Positions 42,463-52,224 of a DNA stretch of 64,000 nucleotides are shown here, piece by piece. The notes below the pieces were generated by a model. That model saw only the letters and a program-made list of their open reading frames with translations. It ran no database searches and had not been told where the DNA came from. The stretch spans positions 62,001 to 126,000 of the forward strand of contig DQPL01000064.1 of assembly GCA_015664885.1 (NCBI GenBank). The letters are read 5' to 3'. The DNA comes from Gemmatimonadota bacterium. GTDB lineage: Bacteria > Gemmatimonadota > Gemmatimonadetes > Longimicrobiales > Gaopeijiaceae. The first letter of the stretch is position 1. The number at the start of each line of letters is the position of its first letter. The position numbers and the translations under genes were made by a program.

Positions 42463-42770
42463 TCAGCCGGCCCCGGGGGCGTCTAGCGCGTCCACTCTGG
42501 AGATGCGGAGCTCAGAGAATACACCGTAGTGGTCCGAGAGGGCGTCGTTCCCGGTCAGAACCACGCGCCCTGTATTGACCTCGAGCTCGAAGCCAGGCGG
42601 TAGACGAACCATGACGTAACGGTAGGCCGAGGCGAGCCATGGGACTAGATGCCACGCCACGGTGCCACGAATCGGTCTAGCAAGATCGTCTGGCATTCGC
42701 CAAAATGGCGAACGAGCACGTGCCAGAGTCCTGAGTGCTCCGTAGTCGGCATGAGGGGTCCCGACCATGG
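42463..42770 (-). pseudogene. C-terminal remnant of an endonuclease/exonuclease/phosphatase-fold protein
   Basis: The last ~45 codons (AYRYVMVRLPPGFELEVNTGRVVLTGNDALSDHYGVFSELRISRV) end in the S-D-H-Y-G-V motif of DNase-I-fold (EEP) enzymes, with the catalytic Asp-His. The preceding 50 codons do not resemble the family, and the frame is bounded by the start of the divergent DUF3179 gene. The main catalytic domain is missing. The stop lies one base before the symporter start, so it was probably the upstream gene of that operon. Confidence 0.55.
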
Positions 42771-44101
42771 TAGCCAGATCCGTTCTCCTACTCTTGCTCC
42801 TGCTGCCAGCGTCCCTTGCAGCGCAAGCGACGGATACCCAGGTGTTTTTCGACCTGCTGCGCGGCCCCGCGCAAGCGCAGGTCGCAGAGCGAACAATTCT
42901 GGACGGGTGGCACGACTCCCATGCCTCCATACTGCTCGAACTCCATCGCTTCGCTCTGAGGAGTGCCCGCCCTCGCCTCGTCGCGTTGCTCGAGCGCGCC
43001 ACTGGACAGTCCTTCGCAGAAGACATCGATGCGTGGTGGCGTTGGATCTGGGCGACGAATCCCGGTACGCATCCCCAGTACTCGATTTTCAAGGCGCTGC
43101 TTTACGGGCTGACCGACCCAAGCTTCAGCGACTACTTCGACGACGACCCCGTGTTGAAAATTCGTCTCGACGAAGTCCGGTGGGGCGGCGTGCCGCGCGA
43201 CGGAATCCCACCGCTCGACCTGCCTGCGTTCACCAGCGTCCGTCGGGCTGGGTATTTGGACGACCAAGACATCGTGTTTGGCATAGCCATCAACGGGGAG
43301 GAACGCGCCTACCCCAAACGCATCATGGCGTGGCACGAGATGTTTAAGGACACCATCGGTGGCGAGCACTTCACAGGCGTGTACTGCACCCTCTGTGGTT
43401 CGATGATCCTGTACCGATCGGCCATCGACGGGCATCACTACGAGCTCGGCACCAGCGGATTCCTGTACCGCTCCAACAAGCTGATGTACGACCACGCCAC
43501 GCGGTCTCTTTGGTCCACCCTGTCCGGCGAGCCAGTGGTGGGGCCTCTCGCCCAGCGTGACCTGGTGTTGGAGCCTCTCTACGTCGTCACCACGAGATGG
43601 GGGGAGTGGCGGCGACGCCATCCACGCACAAAAGTGCTGTCGATCGATACCGGGCATGAACGCGACTACAGCGAAGGGGCGGCATACCGCGACTACTTCA
43701 GCAGCGACCGGCTCATGTTCGCCGTGCCCGAGCTCGACACGCGGCTCAAGAACAAGGACGAGGTCGTCGCGTTACGGCTGCCCGAACTTCCTGCGGAGCA
43801 GCTGGCCATCGCGGTCGACTTCCTTGCGGACCAGACCGTGTATCACGATTCACTCGGTGCCGTCGCTCTGGTCGTGTTGACCGACGAGAGCGGCGCGAGC
43901 CGCGTGTATGAAACACGCGGCCGGATGTTTTCCCGCTGGGACAGTCAGGACGGAGTCTGGGACGAATCAGGAGCGCGTTGGAAGCTGAGCGAACCCGCGC
44001 TCACCCGCCCCGATCAGACATCGCTACGACGGCTGCCTTCGCACCGTGCGTTCTGGTTCGGATGGTACGCACAGTATCCTGAAACCCGGCTCGTGTACTG
44101 A
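42767..44101 (+). CDS. DUF3179-domain secreted protein
   Basis: 444 aa with a signal peptide (SVLLLLLLLPASLAAQ). The DUF3179 signature is present: FGIAINGEERAYPKRIMAWHEMFKDTIGG, GVYCTLCGSMILYRSAIDG, LGTSGFLYRSNKLMYDH and TRSLWSTLSGEPVVGPL. Some members are annotated as extracellular Cys/His metal-binding proteins; no activity has been shown. An extra N-terminal ~110-residue region precedes the domain. It is convergent with the MaoC gene, three bases between stops. Confidence 0.9.
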   Translation: MVARSVLLLLLLLPASLAAQATDTQVFFDLLRGPAQAQVAERTILDGWHDSHASILLELHRFALRSARPRLVALLERATGQSFAEDIDAWWRWIWATNPGTHPQYSIFKALLYGLTDPSFSDYFDDDPVLKIRLDEVRWGGVPRDGIPPLDLPAFTSVRRAGYLDDQDIVFGIAINGEERAYPKRIMAWHEMFKDTIGGEHFTGVYCTLCGSMILYRSAIDGHHYELGTSGFLYRSNKLMYDHATRSLWSTLSGEPVVGPLAQRDLVLEPLYVVTTRWGEWRRRHPRTKVLSIDTGHERDYSEGAAYRDYFSSDRLMFAVPELDTRLKNKDEVVALRLPELPAEQLAIAVDFLADQTVYHDSLGAVALVVLTDESGASRVYETRGRMFSRWDSQDGVWDESGARWKLSEPALTRPDQTSLRRLPSHRAFWFGWYAQYPETRLVY

Positions 44102-44103
44102 AC

Positions 44104-44601
44104 TCACTCGGGCGTCTCTTCCCCGGACGGGTATACCAGCATCCCGAGTGACTCCGCCACCATCGCCGGCTTCTCGCCACCCTCGACCTCGATCGTGTGT
44201 TGCGTCTTGATCACGAACCGGCCCGCGCCCGCGCCCCGCACCTTCACGACCTGCATGCTGTCACGGATGCGCCCGCCTACGGGCACCGGCGCCATGAGGC
44301 GCACGCGATCCAGGCCGTAGTTGAGCACGTATTCCAAGCCTTCGGGATACTGCCATTCAGGAGTCGATCGCATGAAGTGACTGAGCATCGAGATCGTCCA
44401 GAAGCCGTGAGCGATCGTACCCTCAGCCGGACCCTCCCGCGTGGCCCGCTCCGGGTCGATGTGTAGCCAGTTCCAGTCCCGGGTGGCGTCCGCGAACTGA
44501 TCGATCGTCTTCTGCTCGACATCGAGCCAGTCGGAGACGACGGGCTCCCTTCCGACGGCGTCCCAGATTTCATCGGAGGTGTAGGTATGTGGTGCGCTCA
44601 T
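44104..44601 (-). CDS. MaoC-like dehydratase
   Basis: 165 aa with a hot-dog fold. The hydratase-2 motif is visible as QFADATRDWNWLHIDPERA (Asp and His) followed by GTIAHGFWTISMLSHFM. It probably hydrates or dehydrates an enoyl thioester, or acts as a NodN-like protein. It is the second gene of a minus-strand pair after the DUF819 membrane protein (12 bases apart). Confidence 0.9.
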   Translation of the reverse strand: MSAPHTYTSDEIWDAVGREPVVSDWLDVEQKTIDQFADATRDWNWLHIDPERATREGPAEGTIAHGFWTISMLSHFMRSTPEWQYPEGLEYVLNYGLDRVRLMAPVPVGGRIRDSMQVVKVRGAGAGRFVIKTQHTIEVEGGEKPAMVAESLGMLVYPSGEETPE

Positions 44602-44613
44602 CGTGTCCTCCCG

Positions 44614-45864
44614 TCAGGTAGCGATGGCCTGCATGACCAAGCCGCAAATCCAGGCAGCATAAGTGCCGATCCCGTACCCGAGCACCGCCAGCAGCACGCC
44701 CACGGGTGCCAGGCTGGGATGGAACGCCGAGGCGACGACAGGTGCCGAGGCGGCGCCGCCGACGTTGGCTTGGCTGGCGACCGCCATGTAGAAGGTCGGC
44801 ACCCTGAGGACACGCGCCATGATCAGCATCAAGGCGGCGTGGAATGCGATCCAGATGCCACCAATGGCAAAGAGGCCGGGGTTGGTGAAGACCGCCATGA
44901 TGTCCATGCCCATGCCGATGGACGCGACGAGCACGTAGAGCATGGCGGTCCCGACGCGGGACGCGCCAGCGCCCTCGAGGTTCTTGACCCTCGTAAACGA
45001 CAGCCCGATCCCGATTGTGGTGGCAATGACTACGAGCCAAAAGAACGTGCTGGTCAGGCTCATGCGCTCCAGCACCGGTGCGTTGAGACCGATCCATTCG
45101 GCGATGTAGGTCCCGGTCAGATGGGCAAAGCCAGTAACACCGAAGCCCACCGCTAGAATGAACATGAGATCGGTCAGCGTGAGGACCCGGGCGTGCTTTT
45201 CGCGGAAGGCCTCCACTCGCTTACGCAGGTCCACCAGGGCGGTCGTATCGGCGCCCATGCGTTCGTCGAGAACCGCCGCCCGGCCCGCCATGAAGAGCAG
45301 CACCGCCATCCACACGTTGGCCCAGATCACGTCGACCGCGATCATCTGCGAAAAGAGGGCATCGCCCACCTCAAAGACCTCTTTCATCGCCGTCTGGTTG
45401 GCGCCGCCTCCGATCCAGCTACCGGCCACGGTCGTGAGGCCCCGCCAGACCGCGTCCGGACCGGAGCCACCCACGGTCTCCGGGCTCACCATCCCGACGA
45501 TTATCAACGCCAACGGTCCGCCCACCATGATGCCGATGGTGCCCGTGAAGAACATGACGATGGCCTTGTAGCCCAGGCGCATGACGGCCTGGAGGTCGAT
45601 AGACAACGTCAGCAGCACCAGACACGTGGGCAGTAAATACCTGGACGACACGAAGTAGAGCCGCGACTGCTCCGCGTCCACGAGACCGAAGGTGTTGAGC
45701 AACGAAGGGAGGAAATAGCACAGAAGCAGGCCCGGCACATACGTGTAGAATTTCTTCCAGAACGGGTGCTCGCTGGCCTCGGTATAGAAGACGAAGCCGA
45801 GGATGAGCGCGAGCATGCCCAGAACTACGGCATCGTTCGTCACCAACGGCTGGGCAGTCTCCAT
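44614..45864 (-). CDS. DUF819 family membrane protein
   Basis: 416 aa with about eleven helices. DUF819 features: SEHPFWKKFYTYVPGLLLCYFLPSLLNTFGLVD, GSWIGGGANQTAMKEVFEVGD and PTFYMAVASQANVGGAASAPVVASAFHPSLAPVGVLLAVLGYGIGTYAAW. The family is thought to transport small molecules and includes YjcL; substrate unknown. It is probably co-transcribed with the MaoC gene. About 210 bp separate it from the divergent M20 peptidase. Confidence 0.92.
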   Translation of the reverse strand: METAQPLVTNDAVVLGMLALILGFVFYTEASEHPFWKKFYTYVPGLLLCYFLPSLLNTFGLVDAEQSRLYFVSSRYLLPTCLVLLTLSIDLQAVMRLGYKAIVMFFTGTIGIMVGGPLALIIVGMVSPETVGGSGPDAVWRGLTTVAGSWIGGGANQTAMKEVFEVGDALFSQMIAVDVIWANVWMAVLLFMAGRAAVLDERMGADTTALVDLRKRVEAFREKHARVLTLTDLMFILAVGFGVTGFAHLTGTYIAEWIGLNAPVLERMSLTSTFFWLVVIATTIGIGLSFTRVKNLEGAGASRVGTAMLYVLVASIGMGMDIMAVFTNPGLFAIGGIWIAFHAALMLIMARVLRVPTFYMAVASQANVGGAASAPVVASAFHPSLAPVGVLLAVLGYGIGTYAAWICGLVMQAIAT

Positions 45865-46075
45865 CTGTGCGTCTTCCCGGTGTCGGGATAGGCGGGCGCG
45901 GTAGCGACCACCCTAGTGGCGGGCCGCGACAATGTACGGCGTGGGCGGCCGGCTGAAAGGAGGCCCCGGTGAGGCGGTAGCTGCGCCATCCCCACCGCCC
46001 CTCGCGCCCAGCGCTCCTCACCGGCAAATTGCTCCCGCCTGAAACTGCGAACACGTTCGTCGGAGGAAAGATCGG

Positions 46076-47650
46076 ATGCAGAAGACGAGGGCAAGGCGGA
46101 TCGGTATGGCGGCAACTGCGACCCTGGCAACGGCCATACTGGCCGGCCCCGAACCGCTCGCCGCGCAGTCCGGCGCGGACGTCGCCCGCACGTACCGTGA
46201 GGCGCATGAAGTCGAGATCCTTCACGACTTCGCCGAGTTGCTCTCCTATCCGAACCGGGCGTTCACGCCGGACATCGTGCGTGCCGCCGAGTACATCCGC
46301 GGCGAGCTCGAGCAAGTCGGCGTCGAGGCAGAACTTCTCCGCATCGAGGGTGCCTCACCCATCGTCTACGGTGAACTGATGGTGCCCGGCGCGACACGCA
46401 CGCTCGGCATCTACGTGCACTATGACGGGCAGGCCGTCGACCCCTCGAATTGGACGCACGCGCCGTTTGAGCCCACGCTCTACTCGGCCGCGATGCCTGC
46501 GGGAGGCGAGCCTATTCCGATGCCGGATCCAGGGGATGCCGTCGATCCGGAGTGGCGCCTCTACGCGCGCTCGGCGGGAGACGACAAAGCGCCGATCGCA
46601 GCGATCCTTCCGGTGCTCGAGGCGTTTCGCGCCGAAGGGGTCCAGCCCACGTCGAATCTGATCTTCTTCTTCGATGGAGAAGAAGAGGCCGGCTCCCGCA
46701 ATCTGCCTGCGTACATGCGACAGCATCGAGACCGCCTCGAGCCGATCGATATCTGGTTGTTCTTCGACGGACCCGCCCACCCCAGCGGACGTCCACAGAT
46801 CACGTTTGGAGTGCGCGGCTCGATGGGCATGGAAGTCACCGTGTACGGCGCGACCCGGAACCTGCACTCCGGGCACTATGGCAACTGGGCTCCTGATACG
46901 GGCAACATTCTCGCGCGCCTCTTGGCGTCAATGAAGGACGAAAGCGGCCGTGTGCTGGTCGAAGGGTGGTACGACACCGTGGAGCCGCTGGGAGACGAGG
47001 AGAGAGCAGCGCTCGCGGCGATGCCCGACTGGGACCGAGAACTCATGCGTGAGCTCGGGATCATCCGCACCGAGGGTGCGCCGCAGTCACTGCCCGAACG
47101 GCTCCTGGTCCCCGCGCTCAACGTGCGCGGCATCACGAGCGGAAATACGGGGTCGCTCGCGCGTAACGTGATTCCGAACACGGCTGTGGCAGCGCTCGGA
47201 ATCAGGCTCGTATTGGGAAACGAATCTGGTCATCTGAGGCAGTTGATCGTGGATCACATCGAGGCACAGGGCTTCCACGTCGTCTCGGAAGACCCGGATA
47301 TGGAGACGAGACTCCGGTATCCGCTCATCGCGAAGGTTACCGGCGGGGGCGGCTCGCCGGCGGCGAGGACGTCGATGGCGAATCCGTTCGCTCAGAGCGT
47401 TATGGCCGCGGCGAGCCTGGCAGCCGATCGCGCCTTCGGACCCGGCTCTCTCGTGGTCGCGCCCGGAATGGGCGGTACGCTGCCGCTCACGCCCTTCACC
47501 GAGCTGCTCGGCAAGCCGGCGATCGTCGTGCCCGTGGCGAACCACGACAACAATCAGCACGCGCCGGATGAAAATCTACGTATCGCCAACCTGTGGTATG
47601 CCATCGACTTGTACGCAGCATTGCTTACGATGCCACGCACGATTTTCTAG
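46076..47650 (+). CDS. secreted M20 family metallopeptidase
   Basis: 524 aa with a signal peptide (…GPEPLAAQ). Di-metal ligands and catalytic residues: YVHYDGQAVDP (H-x-D), DDK after ARSAGDDKAP, the double Glu in FFDGEEEAGS, and HDNNQHAPDENLRI near the end. A dimerisation domain (GMEVTVYGATRNLHSGHYGNWAPDT) is inserted, as in carnosinase-type CNDP dipeptidases. It cleaves peptides or amides in the periplasm. It is convergent with a propeller-like lipoprotein gene. Confidence 0.93.
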   Translation: MQKTRARRIGMAATATLATAILAGPEPLAAQSGADVARTYREAHEVEILHDFAELLSYPNRAFTPDIVRAAEYIRGELEQVGVEAELLRIEGASPIVYGELMVPGATRTLGIYVHYDGQAVDPSNWTHAPFEPTLYSAAMPAGGEPIPMPDPGDAVDPEWRLYARSAGDDKAPIAAILPVLEAFRAEGVQPTSNLIFFFDGEEEAGSRNLPAYMRQHRDRLEPIDIWLFFDGPAHPSGRPQITFGVRGSMGMEVTVYGATRNLHSGHYGNWAPDTGNILARLLASMKDESGRVLVEGWYDTVEPLGDEERAALAAMPDWDRELMRELGIIRTEGAPQSLPERLLVPALNVRGITSGNTGSLARNVIPNTAVAALGIRLVLGNESGHLRQLIVDHIEAQGFHVVSEDPDMETRLRYPLIAKVTGGGGSPAARTSMANPFAQSVMAAASLAADRAFGPGSLVVAPGMGGTLPLTPFTELLGKPAIVVPVANHDNNQHAPDENLRIANLWYAIDLYAALLTMPRTIF

Positions 47651-47667
47651 GTCCTCGGACCCTCCGC

Positions 47668-48903
47668 TCATTGGCCTCCTGGCGCGTCGGATTCGGCGAA
47701 TGAGTAGAGTCGAACTCGTTCCACGCCGAGCTCATCGTGGTGCACGCCGAGCACATAGTCACTCCCGATCTCAAGCGGATGGAAGCCCGCCGGAAACGCC
47801 ACTTTGCTCAGCCACTCGCCCTCAACTGAGAAGACGTCCCAGGTCGTACGCTCCCGGTACGGTTCGGCGACCTGCGGGAGCGGATCGCGCGGCCCGTCGC
47901 CTCGCTCGACCCAGAGTTCGCCGTCCCTGGAGGCCAGAACTCGATAGTGCACCGGGAACGACTCGGGGTACTCCATCATGTCTACGATCGCCCGTCGAAT
48001 TGCGGCGTCCTCGTAGGGCGTGTCCCCGGCAGGCATGGGCCCGGTCAGGATCCGATCCACGAACGCAGCTCGAACGCCTGCGGACACCTGGGGAGCACTG
48101 GCGTTGTGTCGAATCCGCCTAACCACCACGCCACCCGGCCCCACGAGCGCAAGATCCATACGCTCCGGCCAGCCGAGCACGACTAGCTCTCCGAGCGCAA
48201 CTTCCACCAGGGTTGGCGAGAACGCCGCTGGAAAGGCGACCCGCTCGCCGCGTACCCAGCGCCCGGTAGGGAACGTGCCCAGGGTGTCCAGTGCGACCCC
48301 ATCGGGAGCTGCTCGCATGACCACACCCGTGAGCACACTGAGCCCTTGTGGCATCTGCCTTCTCGGGGCGTTTTGACGCAACAACAATGACCCGTCCTCG
48401 AAGACGTCGGTAACCAGCGCGACGCGCCCGCCGGGCCTGGGTATCGGAACGGTGCGGGTCAGTTCGCCGGCACCGTTGAATACCTTCAGAGGGAGCGCCG
48501 GCACCTGGTAGGCCCACGTTTCTCCGCCCCGCCGAATGCATCGGTTAAGCTGGCGGAGCTCAGTCGGCCCGGCCCCCTGCCCTGCACTCTGACGTAGGAA
48601 GCTGCCGCTCGCGTCGTAGTAGCGGACGGTCCGATCGGCTTGGTTGCACAGCACCAGGGCCCCGTCTTCCAGTCGACCTCCGCCGACGATCCCACTCAGC
48701 AAGTATTCGGGCTGGCCGACCTGTTCGCCGATCTCCAAGTCGGGCTCGTCGGCGAGCGCCCACATGCGACCGTCAGGCCAGGAGGGGCCGGACGATTCCG
48801 TGATCACGATCCCAGCGCTGTCGCGCGTGGCGAAAAGCGCCGGCTCGTCTTCGGCGGGCGCGCAGGCCGCAACGACGAGGAGTAGGGCGTAGGGCCGCAT
48901 CAT
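47668..48903 (-). CDS. lipoprotein with predicted beta-propeller
   Basis: 411 aa from the first ATG of the MMRPYALLLVVAAC pair (GGAGG eleven bases upstream); an ATG at 48921 lacks a good SD. The lipobox is VVAAC. The mature part has repeated four-stranded units such as RLEDGALVLCNQADRTVRYYDASG, VFEDGSLLLRQNAP and ASRDGELWVERGDG and ends VRLYSFAES. This matches the 6-bladed (NHL-like) propeller lipoproteins common in Gemmatimonadota. A ligand is unknown. It follows the amidohydrolase gene by about 20 bases. Confidence 0.8.
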   Translation of the reverse strand: MMRPYALLLVVAACAPAEDEPALFATRDSAGIVITESSGPSWPDGRMWALADEPDLEIGEQVGQPEYLLSGIVGGGRLEDGALVLCNQADRTVRYYDASGSFLRQSAGQGAGPTELRQLNRCIRRGGETWAYQVPALPLKVFNGAGELTRTVPIPRPGGRVALVTDVFEDGSLLLRQNAPRRQMPQGLSVLTGVVMRAAPDGVALDTLGTFPTGRWVRGERVAFPAAFSPTLVEVALGELVVLGWPERMDLALVGPGGVVVRRIRHNASAPQVSAGVRAAFVDRILTGPMPAGDTPYEDAAIRRAIVDMMEYPESFPVHYRVLASRDGELWVERGDGPRDPLPQVAEPYRERTTWDVFSVEGEWLSKVAFPAGFHPLEIGSDYVLGVHHDELGVERVRLYSFAESDAPGGQ

Positions 48904-48925
48904 CCGGTGAATTTCCTCCATGATG

Positions 48926-50185
48926 TCAGCGAACGACCTCGCCGCCCTTGACGACCAATCGGATATCGCGGAGCGCCGAAATATCGCGACTCGGGTCCGA
49001 GGCCACGGCGATCAGGTCGGCGAGCTTGCCGACGTCGATGGTCCCGAGTTCGTGTTCGACGCCCAGCATGCGTGCCGACTCGACGGTGGCTGTCCGCAGT
49101 GCTCGCAGGTCGCTCATTCCCGCGGCGACATAGTACTCGGCCTCGCGCACCGTCGAGATGGTGCCGTCGTTCTCCTCGTGCGGGAACTGGTCCGTGCCGA
49201 GCGCGATGTCGACGCCGGCCTCGACCGCGGCCCGCAGTGCGGCCCAGTGTCGCTCCCCCACCGCTCGGACGCGGTCGAGGTACCATTCGGGCGAGCCGAT
49301 TCGCTCGAAGAACGGCATCGTCGCGGGCTGACTGACGACGATCGTGGGCACGTACCACACGCCGTTGTCGCGCATGAGCTCGAATTCCGCGCGGGTCAGG
49401 AAATAGCCGTGTTCAATGCCGTCGATGCCCGCGGCAATAGCGTCCCGCGTGGCCTGCGGCGACCCGGAGTGGGCGGTGACCCTCGCGCCGTGTCGGTGCG
49501 CCATGTCCGTGACGGCTTGCAACTCTTCGCGCGTCATGAACGACGCCGCAATGTCTCCACCCGGCGTCGCGATCCCACCTGAAATGGCAATCTTGATCCA
49601 CGTGGCCCCAGCGCGCAGCTCGCGCCGTACGGCCTCACGGAACTCATAGGGGCCGTCGTTCGCGACTTCATCCACTGCGGATCCGTGCCCCCCCGTGACT
49701 TGAACCATCTCTCCCGCGGAGAAGATGCGTGGGCCGGTTGCGTCCCCCCGGTCGATGGCACGCATCAGCGCCAGGTCGACGTGACCCGCGTCCCCCGGAA
49801 GCCGAATCGTCGTCACGCCAGCTCTTAGGCTCGCCCGAGCATTGGCGGCCATGCGCAGAGCAAGTTCAGCCTCCGTCTCGTTTGCGAGCGCCGCGCCCGC
49901 CGCCCCGGGCAGTGTGAGCCCGAGATGAACGTGCATGTTCATCAGCCCCGGAACGAGCCAGAGCCCATTTGCGTCGATGACCTCGGCGTCGTCGGGAACA
50001 CGGGTGCTCACGGCGGGCCCCACCGCCGTGAAGCGTCCGTCATGCATGACGACCACCGCGTCCACGATGGCCGGGCCGCCCTCGAGGTCCACAACGTTCG
50101 CGCCCGTGATCGCGACCGGCCGGTCCTGCGCCTGCAGCGGACCGGCGAGGAGAATGAGCGTACACAGGACAGCTTGTGCCCGCAT
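48926..50185 (-). CDS. secreted amidohydrolase
   Basis: 419 aa from the ATG with GGAGG nine bases upstream. Signal peptide ends GPLQAQ. Metal ligands: MNMHVHLGL, a Lys in TWIKIAISGG, RVTAHSGSP, IEHGYF and the Asp of IALGTDQFPHEE. The ending LGTIDVGKLADLIAVASDPSRDI is standard. It is a paralogue, in family terms, of the amidohydrolase near 24 kb, but not a close copy. Substrate unknown. It is followed by the propeller lipoprotein and preceded by the quinohemoprotein gene on the same strand. Confidence 0.92.
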   Translation of the reverse strand: MRAQAVLCTLILLAGPLQAQDRPVAITGANVVDLEGGPAIVDAVVVMHDGRFTAVGPAVSTRVPDDAEVIDANGLWLVPGLMNMHVHLGLTLPGAAGAALANETEAELALRMAANARASLRAGVTTIRLPGDAGHVDLALMRAIDRGDATGPRIFSAGEMVQVTGGHGSAVDEVANDGPYEFREAVRRELRAGATWIKIAISGGIATPGGDIAASFMTREELQAVTDMAHRHGARVTAHSGSPQATRDAIAAGIDGIEHGYFLTRAEFELMRDNGVWYVPTIVVSQPATMPFFERIGSPEWYLDRVRAVGERHWAALRAAVEAGVDIALGTDQFPHEENDGTISTVREAEYYVAAGMSDLRALRTATVESARMLGVEHELGTIDVGKLADLIAVASDPSRDISALRDIRLVVKGGEVVR

Positions 50186-50229
50186 CGTGCGTTTACCTCC
50201 GCGGTTCAGGAAGTAGTAGGCCCGCCTCG

Positions 50230-52053
50230 TCAATCCATGCCGAAGGCGAGAAGCACGTTCCCCCCTCGGCTACCTAGGAAGGAGTAGCCGGCGTTGACGT
50301 AGACCATCCCGTCGACGATCACCGGTCCGGAGGCATTGAGCGAACCTCCTGTCGCCGGCACACCGTTCACCGTGTCGAAGTCCCCGTTCGTGTCGTAGAT
50401 CCAGATGACTGCGCCGGTCTCGGTCGAGTGGGCCCTGAGACCGCCATCGGTAGACCCCGAGAAAACGACCCCGGGAATCGCCGAGACGGCGCCCGGGAGC
50501 GATGCGTCACAGCCGCTCATGAAGCCGGTTCGGACGCCGAGATCCGCGCAGATCGGGGGTGGCGGCTCGGCGTGCCAGGCCAGCTCACCCGTTCTCAGAT
50601 GGACGGCCGACAACCCACCGGGTTCCGGCGTGAGCACGTCCGATACAGCGAAGTAGGCGTTGTCGGCATCGACCGCGAAGCCCCATTCGATCCCCCCGAG
50701 CGCACTGCCCGCACCCGCGCGGTACTCCCAGACGATGGCGCCGTCACGGTCTGGGTCGAGGCCGTAGGTCATTCCCGACTTCTGACCGATCACGAGCAGG
50801 TCGCTGCCGTTCGTCATCGTGACGAGTGCCGGTGAGGCCCCAAAATCGTGGTCGGGGCCCTCGTCCTGCGGACAGTTGGCGTTGCTTCCAGCGCACCCCA
50901 GGATGAACGCGTCTTCGGGGGTCAGCTGCTTCCACCAACGGATCTCTCCGCTCCCGAGGTCGAAGGCGACGATCGCATCGCTCGTCTCGGCCGCCGGTTG
51001 CGTATACGCGTTGCCGGTGGCCGCGTAGAGGAGACCGCGACTGGCGTCGATGGTGGGGGACGACCAGATCGCGGCCCCCGCTGGGCCCGACAGCGTGGTG
51101 CCTTCGGGGCCCGTGCCTCTGGACACCGGCTCCTCGGGAATCGCGAAAGTCTTCCAGATCTGATCGCCCGACGCCGCGTCGAGCGCTACGATGCTGCCGC
51201 GGAACGTGCAGCAGCCATAATCCGGATCAGCAGCCAGCACTTCCTCGATCGATGACACCGGCACATAGAGACGGTCCTCGTGCAGCGTCGGCGCCCCGGT
51301 GATACGGGCTCCGGGGTGGCTCTCGACTTTCTGGCTCCAGACCTCCGCACCGGTCGCCGCGTCGATCGCATAGACACGCGCACCAGTGTCGCCGAAGAAC
51401 AGTGCGTGGCCATCATCCAAGGCGCCGACCGAGATCGCCGTGCGCACGCCGCCACGGGCGACATAGGTCCAGTGGCTGCATCCGGTCTTGGCGTCCAGGG
51501 AATAGACGACGCCATTCTGGCTTCCGACGTAAACGCGCCCGCCGGCAACCGCCGGCTGCCCCCAAGCGGAGGTCGATTCGGGAAACCCGAACGCCCACTT
51601 GAGCGTGAGGCCCGGCACCTGGTCGACGCCGAGACCAGCGCTCTCGCTCGACTGGAAACGAAGGTTCTCGCCGCCCGCGCCCCATCCACTCCAGTGGGGA
51701 CCAATGAGCAGGTCCCCAATTGCCGGCGTGCTCTCACACCGACCGACGCTGGTGCCAATCGGATCGCCCGACGCAGCCCGGCCTGTGATGTACTCCGCCA
51801 CCGCGCGGCGGTCGAGGATGGTCAAATCCTGGCCCTGCAGGGCCATGGTCCCAGAGGTGAGCGCGGTCACGATGGCATCCGGTGAGCGGTCGCGCATCGC
51901 CTCGAGCAGCGGGGCTCGCTGCACCCCCGGCTCCGTGTGGCACCTCGCGCACTGCGCCTCGAACAGCGCCGCGCCGTCAGGCCCTTGCGCGGCAGCCGCG
52001 ACGGCGCCGTAAAGCACAAACATCAGGACCAACGTGCTCACTCGTCTTGTCAT
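50230..52053 (-). CDS. quinohemoprotein (polyvinyl-alcohol-dehydrogenase-like PQQ propeller with cytochrome c domain)
   Basis: 607 aa. After the signal peptide (LYGAVAAAAQ) a cytochrome-c domain with heme motif CARCH (about residue 35) and GTMALQGQDLTILDRRAVAEYI is followed by a PQQ propeller: GPHWSGWGAGGENLRFQ, YSLDAKTGCSHWTYV, AIDAATGAEVWSQ, ALDAASGDQIWKT, AFDLGSGEIRWWK, VHLRTGELAWHAE and STETGAVIWIYD. N-terminal heme plus this propeller signature is characteristic of PVA dehydrogenase-like proteins. It oxidises an alcohol polymer or secondary alcohol in the periplasm. Confidence 0.9.
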   Translation of the reverse strand: MTRRVSTLVLMFVLYGAVAAAAQGPDGAALFEAQCARCHTEPGVQRAPLLEAMRDRSPDAIVTALTSGTMALQGQDLTILDRRAVAEYITGRAASGDPIGTSVGRCESTPAIGDLLIGPHWSGWGAGGENLRFQSSESAGLGVDQVPGLTLKWAFGFPESTSAWGQPAVAGGRVYVGSQNGVVYSLDAKTGCSHWTYVARGGVRTAISVGALDDGHALFFGDTGARVYAIDAATGAEVWSQKVESHPGARITGAPTLHEDRLYVPVSSIEEVLAADPDYGCCTFRGSIVALDAASGDQIWKTFAIPEEPVSRGTGPEGTTLSGPAGAAIWSSPTIDASRGLLYAATGNAYTQPAAETSDAIVAFDLGSGEIRWWKQLTPEDAFILGCAGSNANCPQDEGPDHDFGASPALVTMTNGSDLLVIGQKSGMTYGLDPDRDGAIVWEYRAGAGSALGGIEWGFAVDADNAYFAVSDVLTPEPGGLSAVHLRTGELAWHAEPPPPICADLGVRTGFMSGCDASLPGAVSAIPGVVFSGSTDGGLRAHSTETGAVIWIYDTNGDFDTVNGVPATGGSLNASGPVIVDGMVYVNAGYSFLGSRGGNVLLAFGMD

Positions 52054-52224
52054 GCCAGCTCCGTGGGGGAAAGCCTACCGGGCAAAAAGGTTTACTAGGA
52101 GGAGAGGAAGAAACTAGGTCCCAGTACCGGATGGGCAATTACCCCGACTTTCCCAAGGGGCTGGCCCGCTGGAGTCCCCCACCCGATATTGCCGGCTCGA
52201 ACCTACCGTACACTCAGGAGACAG